Shown here: positions 8,090 to 17,625 of the stretch, piece after piece | Layout of the letters: the number at the start of each line of letters is the position of its first letter | How positions within the stretch are numbered: the first letter of the stretch is position 1 | Source: SLNP01 sp964446435 | Lineage (GTDB): Bacteria; Bacteroidota; Bacteroidia; Bacteroidales; VadinHA17 | Assembly: GCA_964446435.1 (NCBI GenBank) | Contig: CAYUOS010000020.1 | Coordinates: 1-31,428 of the forward strand | Direction: 5' to 3' | DNA: 31,428 bases | The notes under the pieces: model-generated | Seen by the model: the letters and a program-made list of their open reading frames with translations, nothing else | Database searches by the model: none | Told to the model about the DNA's origin: nothing | Program-made: the position numbers and the translations under genes

Positions 8090-8404
8090 TCAGGCCTGGG
8101 CTGTGGGTCCGCCAAAAGTCATTGGCATGACCGGCCCCGAGCCTTTTATCTCCTTAATGATTCCATGAACCGATTCATACTTGTCGATATTGTCTTCGAG
8201 AGCAGCTGCAAGCCTCTTTGCATGTTCAGGTGTAAGGATTATCCTCGATTTTACCTGTGCCTTGGGCACACCTGGCATAATACGAACAAAATCTATTACA
8301 AACTCAGCCGAAGAGTGGGTGATAATCGCAAGGTTTGAATATATCCCCTGTGATACCTCCTCATTAAGCTCGATGCTGATCTGGTTGCTTTTCGGATCTG
8401 TCAT
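8090..8404 (-). CDS. DUF3467 family protein downstream of rpoC
   Basis: 104 residues. It resembles DUF3467 proteins: an N-terminal I-S-I-E-L-N-E-E-V-S-Q-G-I-Y-S-N-L-A strand region, HSSAEFVIDFV, and PGVPKAQVKSRIILTPEHAKRLAAAL. This small protein is found right after rpoC in many Bacteroidota; its function is not established. The ATG lies 16 bases after the rpoC stop, so it is cotranscribed, and a strong terminator follows. The C-terminus is Gly/Pro/Met-rich (GSGPVMPMTFGGP) and probably flexible. Confidence 0.88.
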   Translation of the reverse strand: MTDPKSNQISIELNEEVSQGIYSNLAIITHSSAEFVIDFVRIMPGVPKAQVKSRIILTPEHAKRLAAALEDNIDKYESVHGIIKEIKGSGPVMPMTFGGPTAQA

Positions 8405-8420
8405 GGACTTTCAATTTTTG

Positions 8421-11400
8421 TTACTCCTCTTCAACTGCAGTGACCTTCTGATCAGATGTCACAAGGCTCTCATACTCCTCAAGCGAGCCAACAATCATGT
8501 TGTTGTATTCCCTTGCACCGGTTCCGGCTGGTATGAGGTGACCTACAATGACATTCTCCTTAAGTCCCTCAAGCCTGTCAACCTTGCCCAGAATTGCTGC
8601 CTCGTTCAGAACTTTCGTTGTCTCCTGGAAGGAAGCTGCCGAGAAGAAGCTGTTGGTCTGCAATGCAGCCCTGGTAATACCCTGAAGTACCTGGCACGAT
8701 GTAGCTGGAATAGTGTCGCGAGCGTCAACAAGTTTCCTGTCACGACGCTTGAGCATCGAGTTTTCATCACGAAGCTTTCTTGCCGTCACAACCATTCCGG
8801 GCTTGAATGTCTCTGAATCACCGGAATCAAGAATTATCTTCTTACCGAATATCCAGTCATTCTCATCCATAAACTCAAGTTTATCAACAATCTGACGCTC
8901 AAGGAATTTGGTATCACCCGGGTCAATTATCTCAACCTTCCTCATCATCTGGCGCACAATAATTTCAAAGTGCTTGTCATTTATCTTCACACCCTGAAGC
9001 CTGTAGACCTCCTGAATCTCATTGACAATATACTCCTGCACCTTTGTCGGACCCTTGATGTTAAGGATATCGATTGGTGTGATTGCGCCGTCTGAGAGAG
9101 GAATCCCTGCCCGTACATAATCATTCTCCTGTACGAGTATCTGCTTCGATAGAGGAACAAGGTATTTCTTAACCTCTCCCGCCTTCGATGTAATTGTTAT
9201 CTCACGGTTACCCCTCTTGATCTTGCCGAACTGCACCTCACCGTCGATCTCAGCTACAATAGCCGGGTTTGAAGGATTCCTTGCCTCAAAGAGTTCGGTA
9301 ACCCTTGGCAAACCTCCGGTTATGTCACCCGACTTTCCTACTGCCCTTGGTATCTTGACCAGGATATCTCCGGCCTCAACCATCTTCTCACTGTCAACCA
9401 CAAGGTGGGCTCCCACCGGCAGGTTGTATGACTTAATCTCCACCCCTTCAGGTGAAAGTATCCTGATAGCCGGGTTCTTGGTTTTATCCCTGCTCTCTAC
9501 GATAACCTTCTCACGGAAACCGGTCTGTTCATCAGACTCCTCACGATAGGTTACACCCTCAATAAGGTAGTCAAATCCAACCTTACCTGCAATCTCAGAG
9601 ATGATAACGGCATTGAACGGATCCCATTCACAGATCAACTGACCCTTCTCAATCTCCTGTCCGGGCTTGATATAAAGTTTCGAACCATAAGGTATTGTAT
9701 GTGTCGTAAGACTGATTCCCGTCTTCTTGTCTACAATCCTCAGTTCTCCAAGACGTCCGATTACAATATCCATCTTTCCCTTGTCAGGGTCGTTCTTTAC
9801 AACCGATCTCAGTTCCTCGATTTCGGCAATACCACCATACCTTGCAACAAGGCTCGATTCAGTGGTGATATTTGATGCGGTACCCCCTACGTGGAAGGTA
9901 CGAAGTGTAAGCTGTGTTCCGGGTTCACCGATACTCTGGGCTGCAATTACTCCAACGGCTTCACCTCTCTGTACCATCTTTCCGGTAGACAGGTTACGGC
10001 CATAACACTTGCTGCAGACACCCTTCTTCGATTCACAGGTAAGCACCGACCTGATTTCAACCTGCTCGATGGGTGAATCCTCAATATACTTGGCAAGGTC
10101 TTCTGTCAGCTCATCACCCGATGAGACTATCAGTTCTCCAGTAAGCGGATGGTAAACGTTATGCACTGCGGTTCGTCCCAGTATTCTCTCGTAAAGCGTT
10201 TCCACAACCTCCTCATTCTTCTTGATTGCAGTTGCAACCAGACCTCTGAGTGTTCCGCAGTCCTCCTCTGTTATGATTACATCCTGTGATACGTCAACAA
10301 GACGCCTTGTCAGATAACCTGCATCGGCAGTCTTCAAAGCTGTGTCGGCAAGACCCTTACGGGCACCGTGCGTGGAGATGAAGTACTCAAGTACTGACAG
10401 ACCCTCCTTGAAGTTTGACAAAATCGGGTTCTCAATAATCTCCGAACCGGTGGCTCCAGACTTCTGAGGCTTGGCCATAAGACCCCTCATCCCTGAAAGC
10501 TGACGTATCTGCTCCTTTGAACCCCTCGCGCCTGAGTCAAGCATCATGTAGACAGAGTTGAACCCCTGTCTGTCTGTAGAAATCTGCTTCATCAGCTCCT
10601 GCGTGAGCCTGGCATTGACATGGGTCCAGATATCAATTATCTGGTTGTACCTTTCATTGTTGGTAATGAAACCCATATTGTAGTTCGCGAGAACCTCCTC
10701 AACCTGTTCATAGCCATCCTTGACGAACTCGGTTTTTGCCTCCGGAATGATCACATCATCGAGGTTAAACGAGAGACCGCCCTTGAACGCCATATAGTAT
10801 CCAAGATCCTTTATACTGTCAAGAAATTCGGCTGTCTTCGCTGTTCCGCTGAGTTTCAGCACGTTTCCGATAATATCCCTTAGTGACTTCTTAGTCAGCA
10901 GTTCATTTATGAATCCCACCTCTTCAGGTACAACCTCGTTGAAGATAACCCTTCCGACAGTGGTCTCAATAAGATGATTAACCCTCTTGCCCTCGACAAC
11001 GTCATCGACCTTTACCTTAATGATTGCATGGAGTTCAACCTTGTCCTCATTGAAAGCTATATTCACCTCCTCTGCAGAATAGAAGGTAAGCCCTTCTCCT
11101 TTCACCTTCTCTGTATCGGTTCCCTTTTTTGCCTTGGTCATATAGTAAAGACCAAGCACCATATCTTGTGAGGGAACCGTAATCGGGGCTCCGTTTGCGG
11201 GGTTCAGAATATTGTGAGAGGCCAGCATAAGTATCTGTGCCTCAAGTATGGCAGCATTTCCAAGGGGAAGATGCACTGCCATCTGGTCTCCGTCGAAGTC
11301 AGCGTTGAAAGCAGTACAGACAAGTGGGTGCAGCTGTATGGCCTTACCCTCTATAAGTTTTGGCTGGAACGCCTGAATACCAAGCCTGTGCAGCGTCGGG

Positions 11401-12713
11401 GCCCTGTTAAGGAGTACAGGGTGTCCCTTGAGTACATTCTCAAGAATATCCCATACAACAGGATCCTTCCTGTCAACGATCTTCTTTGCTGATTTTACTG
11501 TCTTGACAATGCCTCTTTCTATAAGCTTCCGTATTACGAACGGCTTATACAATTCAGCTGCCATATCCTTTGGCAGACCACATTCATGAAGCCTGAGCTC
11601 GGGGCCGACAACTATCACTGAACGCGCTGAATAGTCAACCCTCTTACCAAGAAGGTTCTGACGGAAGCGGCCCTGCTTGCCCTTGAGACTGTCGCTCAAG
11701 GACTTGAGTGGCCTGTTGGCATCTGTCTTGACAGCATTCGCCTTGCGCGAATTATCAAACAGTGAGTCAACCGCCTCCTGCAGCATCCTCTTCTCATTTC
11801 TCAGAATCACTTCCGGGGCCTTTATCTCAATAAGCCTCTTCAGCCTGTTGTTCCTTATAATAACCCTTCGATACAGATCATTGAGGTCACTCGTGGCGAA
11901 CCTTCCACCGTCGAGAGGCACCAAAGGCCTCAGTTCGGGTGGTATTACAGGAACAACCTTTATTACCATCCATTCCGGTTCATTGACATTCCTGGATTCC
12001 CTGAATGCTTCAACTACCTGCAGCCTCTTAAGAGCTTCATTCTTCCTCTGCTGTGAGGTTTCGGTATTGGCCCTGTGGCGTAGCGAATATGACAATCCGT
12101 CAAGATCGAGTCTCTGAAGCAGCCTATAGATGGCTTCAGCACCCATGTCTGCTATGAACTTGTCAGGGTGGTCATCTTCAAGATACTGGTTCTCCTTTGG
12201 AAGCGACTCGGTAATCTCAAGGTACTCCTCCTCTGTAAGGAAATCGAGATATTTGATGCCATCGACGGCTTTGATTCCCGGATTGATGACAACATACCTC
12301 TCATAGTAGATTATAGAATCGAGCTTCTTTGAGGGTAACCCCAACAGGTATCCGATCTTGTTTGGAAGTGACCTGAAATACCAGATATGCGCTACCGGAA
12401 CAACCAGCGATATGTGGCCCATTCTTTCACGACGTACTTTCTTCTCCGTTACTTCGACTCCGCATCTGTCACAAACAATGCCTTTGTATCTGATGCGCTT
12501 ATATTTGCCGCAATGGCACTCGTAATCCTTTACCGGTCCGAATATCCTTTCGCAGAAAAGGCCATCCCTCTCTGGCTTGTAGGTACGATAGTTAATTGTC
12601 TCCGGTTTAAGAACCTCACCGCTTGAGCGGTCGAGAATCTCCTCCGGCGATGCAAGTCCTATAGAGATTTTCGAATAACTTGGCTTTGTCTTTAGATCTC
12701 TTCTGAACGACAT
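8421..12713 (-). CDS. rpoC: DNA-directed RNA polymerase subunit beta'
   Basis: 1430 residues, normal for Bacteroidota. The N-terminal zinc site is C66-x-C68...C81-x2-C84 in ECHCGK...CDRCG; the catalytic Mg2+ loop is N-A-D472-F-D474-G-D476-Q; the bridge helix and trigger loop region (ARKGLADTALKTADAGYLTRRLVDV) is intact; and a second Cys cluster (EEDCGT ... CESKKGVCSKCYG) forms the later zinc site. It starts 35 bases after rpoB and ends 16 bases before the DUF3467 gene. Core subunit of RNA polymerase, pairing with RpoB to form the active centre. No insertion or break was noticed. Confidence 0.99.
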   Translation of the reverse strand: MSFRRDLKTKPSYSKISIGLASPEEILDRSSGEVLKPETINYRTYKPERDGLFCERIFGPVKDYECHCGKYKRIRYKGIVCDRCGVEVTEKKVRRERMGHISLVVPVAHIWYFRSLPNKIGYLLGLPSKKLDSIIYYERYVVINPGIKAVDGIKYLDFLTEEEYLEITESLPKENQYLEDDHPDKFIADMGAEAIYRLLQRLDLDGLSYSLRHRANTETSQQRKNEALKRLQVVEAFRESRNVNEPEWMVIKVVPVIPPELRPLVPLDGGRFATSDLNDLYRRVIIRNNRLKRLIEIKAPEVILRNEKRMLQEAVDSLFDNSRKANAVKTDANRPLKSLSDSLKGKQGRFRQNLLGKRVDYSARSVIVVGPELRLHECGLPKDMAAELYKPFVIRKLIERGIVKTVKSAKKIVDRKDPVVWDILENVLKGHPVLLNRAPTLHRLGIQAFQPKLIEGKAIQLHPLVCTAFNADFDGDQMAVHLPLGNAAILEAQILMLASHNILNPANGAPITVPSQDMVLGLYYMTKAKKGTDTEKVKGEGLTFYSAEEVNIAFNEDKVELHAIIKVKVDDVVEGKRVNHLIETTVGRVIFNEVVPEEVGFINELLTKKSLRDIIGNVLKLSGTAKTAEFLDSIKDLGYYMAFKGGLSFNLDDVIIPEAKTEFVKDGYEQVEEVLANYNMGFITNNERYNQIIDIWTHVNARLTQELMKQISTDRQGFNSVYMMLDSGARGSKEQIRQLSGMRGLMAKPQKSGATGSEIIENPILSNFKEGLSVLEYFISTHGARKGLADTALKTADAGYLTRRLVDVSQDVIITEEDCGTLRGLVATAIKKNEEVVETLYERILGRTAVHNVYHPLTGELIVSSGDELTEDLAKYIEDSPIEQVEIRSVLTCESKKGVCSKCYGRNLSTGKMVQRGEAVGVIAAQSIGEPGTQLTLRTFHVGGTASNITTESSLVARYGGIAEIEELRSVVKNDPDKGKMDIVIGRLGELRIVDKKTGISLTTHTIPYGSKLYIKPGQEIEKGQLICEWDPFNAVIISEIAGKVGFDYLIEGVTYREESDEQTGFREKVIVESRDKTKNPAIRILSPEGVEIKSYNLPVGAHLVVDSEKMVEAGDILVKIPRAVGKSGDITGGLPRVTELFEARNPSNPAIVAEIDGEVQFGKIKRGNREITITSKAGEVKKYLVPLSKQILVQENDYVRAGIPLSDGAITPIDILNIKGPTKVQEYIVNEIQEVYRLQGVKINDKHFEIIVRQMMRKVEIIDPGDTKFLERQIVDKLEFMDENDWIFGKKIILDSGDSETFKPGMVVTARKLRDENSMLKRRDRKLVDARDTIPATSCQVLQGITRAALQTNSFFSAASFQETTKVLNEAAILGKVDRLEGLKENVIVGHLIPAGTGAREYNNMIVGSLEEYESLVTSDQKVTAVEEE

Positions 12714-12748
12714 ATTCCGTTGTTTTCTTTACAATTTATCAATTCTTA

Positions 12749-15700
12749 TCAGTCAAGTATCACGCTCAGCCCCAGACCCCTGAGTTCATGCAATAGCACA
12801 TTGAGCGATTCGGGGATGCCGGGTTGTGGCATAGGTTCTCCCTTAACGATCGCTTCATAGGCCTTGGCCCTGCCGATCACGTCATCAGACTTGATCGTAA
12901 GTATCTCCTGAAGAATATGTGCTGCGCCAAATGCCTCCAGAGCCCACACTTCCATCTCACCAAAACGCTGTCCGCCGAACTGTGCCTTTCCTCCCAGAGG
13001 CTGCTGGGTAATCAGCGAATATGGCCCTATTGATCGTGCATGCATTTTGTCATCGACCATATGACCGAGTTTGAGCATGTAAATGACTCCTACAGTAGCC
13101 GGCTGGTCAAATCTTTCACCGGTACTTCCGTCATAGAGGTATGTCTTTCCGTATTTTGGCAGACCTGCCTTGTCGGTATACTCATTTATCTGATCAATTG
13201 AAGCTCCGTCGAAAATCGGAGACGAGAACTTCAATCCCAGCTTCACGCCTGCCCATCCAAGAACAGTCTCATATATCTGACCCAGGTTCATCCTTGAGGG
13301 AACACCCAGCGGGTTCAGAACAATGTCAACCGGTGTGCCGTCTTCGAGGAAAGGCATATCTTCAGACCTTACTATCTTGGCAACAATACCCTTGTTACCA
13401 TGACGTCCGGCCATCTTGTCACCGACCCGAACCTTGCGCTTCTTTGCTACGTATACCTTTGCAAGACGAATTATGCCGGCAGGCAGTTCATCGCCGATGG
13501 TAATGTTGTATTTCTTGCGCTTGTGAACACTGTCAATCTCCTTGTACTTATTGATATAATTGTGGAGCAGTTCCTTTATCTGATCATTTCTCTTCTTGTC
13601 AGTGGTCCATTTGTTCGGATTGACATTAAGGAATTCGATTTCCTGTAACTGTTTAAGGGTAAACTTGCTGCCCTTAGGAATTACATCAACATTCAGATAA
13701 TCCTTCACCCCTTGTGAAGTCTTCCCGTTTACGAGTATAAAGAGCTTATCGACCAGTCTCGACTTGAGATCCTCAGCACTGCGGTTGAAATCTGCGTCTA
13801 TCCGGTCGAGTATCGGCTTCTCTACTGTCTTTGACTTGCGATCCTTAACAGCCCTTGTGAAGAGCTTCTTGTCGATTACCACTCCTTCAAGTGATGGACC
13901 GGCTTTCAGGGAAGCATCCTTAACGTCTCCGGCTTTGTCTCCGAAGATTGCCCTGAGAAGCTTCTCTTCGGGTGATGGGTCAGACTCTCCCTTCGGCGTT
14001 ATCTTGCCGATAAGGATGTCGCCCGGACCGATGTGGGCTCCTATGCGTATGATGCCATTCTCATCGAGGTGCTTGGTGGCCTCCTCGCTGACGTTGGGAA
14101 TGTCTGAGGTAAGCTCCTCCATTCCTCTCTTGGTATCTCGCACCTCGAGCAGGTATTCGTCAATATGTATCGACGTGAATGTATCCTCTTCAACTACCTT
14201 CTCTGAAATAACGATGGCATCCTCGAAGTTATATCCTTTCCAGGGCATGAATGCAACCTTCAGGTTACGTCCAAGGGCAAGCTCGCCGTTCTTGGTACCA
14301 TAACCCTCACTCAGCACCTGACCCTTTGTTACCTTTTCGCCCTTTCTGACGATCGGTATAAGGTTGACACAGGTATTCTGGTTGGTCTTCTTGTATTTAG
14401 GCAGAATGTATCTCCTGATATCGTCATCGAAGCTGACAAATTTCTCCTCGTCAGTTCTGGTATATCTGATTACTATCTCGTTGGCATCAACATATTCTAC
14501 AACGCCATCTCCTTCAGCCGTGACAAGTATTCTGCTGTCACTGATAACCTGATCCTCGAGCCCGGTTCCGACAATGGGAGCCTCAGGCTTCACCAGGGGA
14601 ACTGCCTGACGCATCATGTTTGATCCCATCAGCGCCCTGTTGGCATCGTCATGCTCAAGGAATGGTATGAGGGAGGCTGCAATCGATGCAATCTGGTTCG
14701 GAGCTACGTCCATAAGGTCAACCTTTGATATCTCCTCAAACGGATAGTCAGCCTCAAAACGGCATTTTGCCCTCGGATTTGCGAAAGCGCCATCTTCATT
14801 CAGAGGTGCATTTGCCTGGGCAATAACCCTGTCTTCCTCCTCCTCTGCCGATAGCCAGATCACTCCATCAGATGTAAGGTCGACCTTACCCGAATCGACT
14901 TTACGGTAGGGTGTCTCAATGAATCCCAGGTGGTTTATCTTCGCATAAACGCAGAGCGATGAGATAAGACCGATGTTGGGGCCTTCAGGTGTTTCGATCG
15001 GACAGAGGCGTCCGTAGTGTGTATAGTGCACGTCCCTTACCTCGAAACCGGCTCTTTCACGCGATAAACCACCCGGTCCGAGTGCCGACAGGCGGCGCTT
15101 ATGGGTCATCTCTGCCAGCGGATTTGTCTGATCCATAAACTGGGAGAGCTGGTTTGTTCCGAAGAATGAATTGATTACCGATGAAAGGGTTTTTGAGTTG
15201 ATAAGGTCAACCGGAGTGAACACTTCGTTGTCACGTACGTTCATCCTCTCCCTTATTGTCCTGGCCATCCTGGCTAAACCTACGCCAAACTGTGAGTAGA
15301 GCTGCTCACCAACCGTACGTACCCTCCTGTTGCTCAGGTGGTCAATATCATCGACATCTGTCTTCGAGTTGATAAGCTGAATCAGGTAGCCAATAATGGC
15401 AATAATGTCTTCCCTTGTAAGAACCTTGGTTCCCATATCGGTGTTCAGACCAAGCTTCTTGTTTATCCTGTACCTTCCTACATCACCCAGGTCATACCTC
15501 TTGTCTGAGAAGAAAAGCTTCTCAATTACGTCGCGTGCTGTTGCCTCATCTGGTGGCTCAGCGTTTCTGAGCTGACGATAGATGTAAATCACTGCCTCCT
15601 TCTCAGAGTTGCACGGGTCTTTCTGAAGGGTGTTGTATATTATTGCGTAGTCTGACAGGTTGAAATCATCACGATGGAGAAGTATAGCCTTGGTTCCTGA

Positions 15701-16558
15701 ATCAACTATCAGGTCAATATGCTCATTCTCAATAGTTGTCTCCCTGTCAATTACTACTTCGTTTCTTTCAATTGAGACTACTTCACCAGTATCTTCGTCT
15801 ACGAAGTCCTCTACCCATGTCTTGAGAACTCTGGCGGCAAGCTTTCGTCCTACGAGTTTCTTGAGACTGGTTTTAGATACCTTATGCTCCTCGGCAAGAT
15901 TGAATATCTCGAGAATGTCCTTGTCGCTTTCAAAACCAATGGCCCTGAGAAGGGTGGTCACCGGGAGCTTCTTCTTCCGGTCGATGTAGGCGTACATGAC
16001 ATTGTTGATGTCGGTGGCAAATTCAATCCACGACCCCTTGAACGGGATTATCCTGGCTGAATAAAGCTTCGTTCCGTTGGCGTGAATGCTCTGTCCGAAG
16101 AAGACGCCGGGTGACCTGTGCAGCTGAGATACCACGACACGCTCAGCTCCGTTTATGACGAAAGTACCTCTCTCGGTCATATAGGGAACCGTACCCAGGT
16201 AGACATCCTGTATTACGGTGTCAAAATCCTCATGCTCAGGATCTGTACAATAGAGTTTCAGTTTTGCCTTGAGGGGTACGCTGAATGTAAGGCCCCTCTC
16301 AATGCATTCCTCAATCGAGTACCTTGGCGGGTCGATTGAATAATCAATAAACTCAAGTACAAAGTTGTTTCTTGTGTCAGTTATAGGGAAGTTCTCCATA
16401 AAAACCTGGAAAAGACCCTCTTTCTTCCTGTTGTCAGGAATGGTTCCAAGCTGAAAAAACTCGGAAAATGACTTTAGTTGGACCTCCAGAAAGTCAGGGT
16501 AGTTGAGAGTCTGATTTCTGGTGGAAAAATTTATTCGTTCAGTTTTTTTTGAAGACAT
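12749..16558 (-). CDS. rpoB: DNA-directed RNA polymerase subunit beta
   Basis: 1269 residues, normal for the phylum. The rifampicin pocket near residues 465-530 reads QLSQFMDQTNP..THKRRLSALGPGG, keeping the Asp, His and Ser equivalents of E. coli D516, H526 and S531, so no common resistance substitution is seen. Other hallmarks are RERAGFEVRDVHYTHYGR, ETPEGPNIGLI, the GRHGNKG loop and the C-terminal GGKAQFGGQRFGEMEVWALEAFGA. The gene lies 103 bases after rplL, and that spacer holds an attenuator-like hairpin. There is no clear Shine-Dalgarno sequence before the ATG, which is usual for this phylum. Confidence 0.99.
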   Translation of the reverse strand: MSSKKTERINFSTRNQTLNYPDFLEVQLKSFSEFFQLGTIPDNRKKEGLFQVFMENFPITDTRNNFVLEFIDYSIDPPRYSIEECIERGLTFSVPLKAKLKLYCTDPEHEDFDTVIQDVYLGTVPYMTERGTFVINGAERVVVSQLHRSPGVFFGQSIHANGTKLYSARIIPFKGSWIEFATDINNVMYAYIDRKKKLPVTTLLRAIGFESDKDILEIFNLAEEHKVSKTSLKKLVGRKLAARVLKTWVEDFVDEDTGEVVSIERNEVVIDRETTIENEHIDLIVDSGTKAILLHRDDFNLSDYAIIYNTLQKDPCNSEKEAVIYIYRQLRNAEPPDEATARDVIEKLFFSDKRYDLGDVGRYRINKKLGLNTDMGTKVLTREDIIAIIGYLIQLINSKTDVDDIDHLSNRRVRTVGEQLYSQFGVGLARMARTIRERMNVRDNEVFTPVDLINSKTLSSVINSFFGTNQLSQFMDQTNPLAEMTHKRRLSALGPGGLSRERAGFEVRDVHYTHYGRLCPIETPEGPNIGLISSLCVYAKINHLGFIETPYRKVDSGKVDLTSDGVIWLSAEEEEDRVIAQANAPLNEDGAFANPRAKCRFEADYPFEEISKVDLMDVAPNQIASIAASLIPFLEHDDANRALMGSNMMRQAVPLVKPEAPIVGTGLEDQVISDSRILVTAEGDGVVEYVDANEIVIRYTRTDEEKFVSFDDDIRRYILPKYKKTNQNTCVNLIPIVRKGEKVTKGQVLSEGYGTKNGELALGRNLKVAFMPWKGYNFEDAIVISEKVVEEDTFTSIHIDEYLLEVRDTKRGMEELTSDIPNVSEEATKHLDENGIIRIGAHIGPGDILIGKITPKGESDPSPEEKLLRAIFGDKAGDVKDASLKAGPSLEGVVIDKKLFTRAVKDRKSKTVEKPILDRIDADFNRSAEDLKSRLVDKLFILVNGKTSQGVKDYLNVDVIPKGSKFTLKQLQEIEFLNVNPNKWTTDKKRNDQIKELLHNYINKYKEIDSVHKRKKYNITIGDELPAGIIRLAKVYVAKKRKVRVGDKMAGRHGNKGIVAKIVRSEDMPFLEDGTPVDIVLNPLGVPSRMNLGQIYETVLGWAGVKLGLKFSSPIFDGASIDQINEYTDKAGLPKYGKTYLYDGSTGERFDQPATVGVIYMLKLGHMVDDKMHARSIGPYSLITQQPLGGKAQFGGQRFGEMEVWALEAFGAAHILQEILTIKSDDVIGRAKAYEAIVKGEPMPQPGIPESLNVLLHELRGLGLSVILD

Positions 16559-16592
16559 TGACGATGGGATTTATTGATTACAATAACATCTT

Positions 16593-16634
16593 ATAATAAA
16601 AAGGCTTAGAACCCCTTGTAGCAAGGGATTCTAA
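16593..16634 (-). promoter_or_regulatory. Attenuator-like hairpin between rplL and rpoB
   Basis: On the minus strand, 13-base arms (16634-16622 and 16618-16606) pair with one A-C mismatch around a 3-base loop, and the 3' side continues GCCTTTTTATT. This looks like a leaky intrinsic terminator. E. coli has a partial terminator at the equivalent place that sets the ribosomal protein to RNA polymerase ratio. Confidence 0.65.
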
Positions 16635-16661
16635 ACCTGTAACCCGTCAATCTGGTTTAAC

Positions 16662-17045
16662 TTATTTAAGCTCAACTTCAGCGCCTGCTTCAACTAACTG
16701 GTTTTTAATAGATTCTGCTTCATCCTTCGAGATACCCTCTTTTACCGGAGATGGTGCTGAGTCTACAACTGCTTTGGCTTCCTTGAGGCCAAGGCCGGTA
16801 ATATCCTTAACGAGCTTTACAATCTGTAGTTTCTGTGCTCCGGCTGCCTTCAGGATAACATCGAATGATGTCTTCTCTTCAACAGCAGCAGCAGCATCAC
16901 CACCACCGGCAGCTGGGCCTGCGATAGCAACGGCTGCAGCAGCAGGTTCAATTCCGTACTCCTCCTTGAGGATGGTTGCAAGTTCGTTAACTTCTTTAAC
17001 AGTTAGATTTACAAGCTCTTCTGCAAATTTCTTAAGATCTGCCAT
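16662..17045 (-). CDS. rplL: 50S ribosomal protein L7/L12
   Basis: 127 residues. The N-terminal dimerisation helices (ADLKKFAEELVNLTVKEVNELATIL) are followed by an Ala/Gly-rich hinge (AAAAVAIAGPAAGGGDAAAA) and the compact C-terminal factor-binding domain (EKTSFDVILKAAGAQKLQIVKLVKDITGLGLKEAK...). It forms the ribosomal stalk together with L10 and recruits EF-Tu, EF-G and IF2. It starts 36 bases after rplJ and is separated from rpoB by a spacer with an attenuator-like hairpin. Unlike E. coli, the sequence shows no specific L10-L12 mRNA site that I can identify. Confidence 0.98.
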   Translation of the reverse strand: MADLKKFAEELVNLTVKEVNELATILKEEYGIEPAAAAVAIAGPAAGGGDAAAAVEEKTSFDVILKAAGAQKLQIVKLVKDITGLGLKEAKAVVDSAPSPVKEGISKDEAESIKNQLVEAGAEVELK

Positions 17046-17081
17046 TTTTATTGATTATTTAAATTGGTTATACAACTGGTA

Positions 17082-17600
17082 TTAATCTCTCTTTGACAGT
17101 GTTTCAAGAACACCGTGAATTTTATCACCACCTGACTTAAGTGCGGAAATAACGTTCTTGGCGGGTGACTGAAGCAGCATGATGATGTCACCGATTAGTT
17201 CCTCTCTTGTCTTGAGTGAAACCAGTGAATCGAGCATGATATCTCCGAGGTACACCGACTCCTGCACGTATGCGCCCTTAAGAAGTGGTTTGTCCTTTTT
17301 CCTGCGGAACTCCTTTATCAGTTTTGCGGGAGCATTTCCGTTATTGGAAAACATGACAGAAGTAGAACCTTTCAGAACATCGTATAGTCCTTCAAAGTCC
17401 TTTCCCGATTGTTCAAGTGCTCTCTTAAGAAGGGTGTTCTTCACAACGATGAGTTTAATCTCATTTTCGAAGCACTTCCTTCTGAGTGTACTTGTATCGG
17501 CAGCATTCAGCTGAGCAATGTCAGTCAGGTAAAAGTGGCTGAACTGATTAATGTTCTCAGTAAGACTGTTTATTATTTCGTTTTTCTCTTCGCGTCTCAT
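17082..17600 (-). CDS. rplJ: 50S ribosomal protein L10
   Basis: 172 residues when started at the ATG of M-R-R-E-E-K-N-E-I (17600-17598). An upstream in-frame codon at 17651 would add 17 residues that overlap rplA and match nothing in the family, so it is not used. Visible are the rRNA-binding N-terminal part (FYLTDIAQLNAADTSTLRRKC, IKLIVVKNTLLKRAL) and the C-terminal helix region that carries L7/L12 dimers. It begins 25 bases after the rplA stop. Base of the ribosomal stalk; in E. coli L10-L12 also represses its own mRNA. Confidence 0.96.
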   Translation of the reverse strand: MRREEKNEIINSLTENINQFSHFYLTDIAQLNAADTSTLRRKCFENEIKLIVVKNTLLKRALEQSGKDFEGLYDVLKGSTSVMFSNNGNAPAKLIKEFRRKKDKPLLKGAYVQESVYLGDIMLDSLVSLKTREELIGDIIMLLQSPAKNVISALKSGGDKIHGVLETLSKRD

Positions 17601-17625
17601 AATAATAGTTGTTTTCTGATAAACC

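Noticed and set aside
8181..8816. 211-residue open frame on the plus strand
   Set aside because: Covers DUF3467 and the end of rpoC in antisense; no domain seen.
15030..15180. Rifampicin-resistance substitution in rpoB
   Set aside because: The Asp, His and Ser residues most often changed in resistant strains are all the sensitive type.
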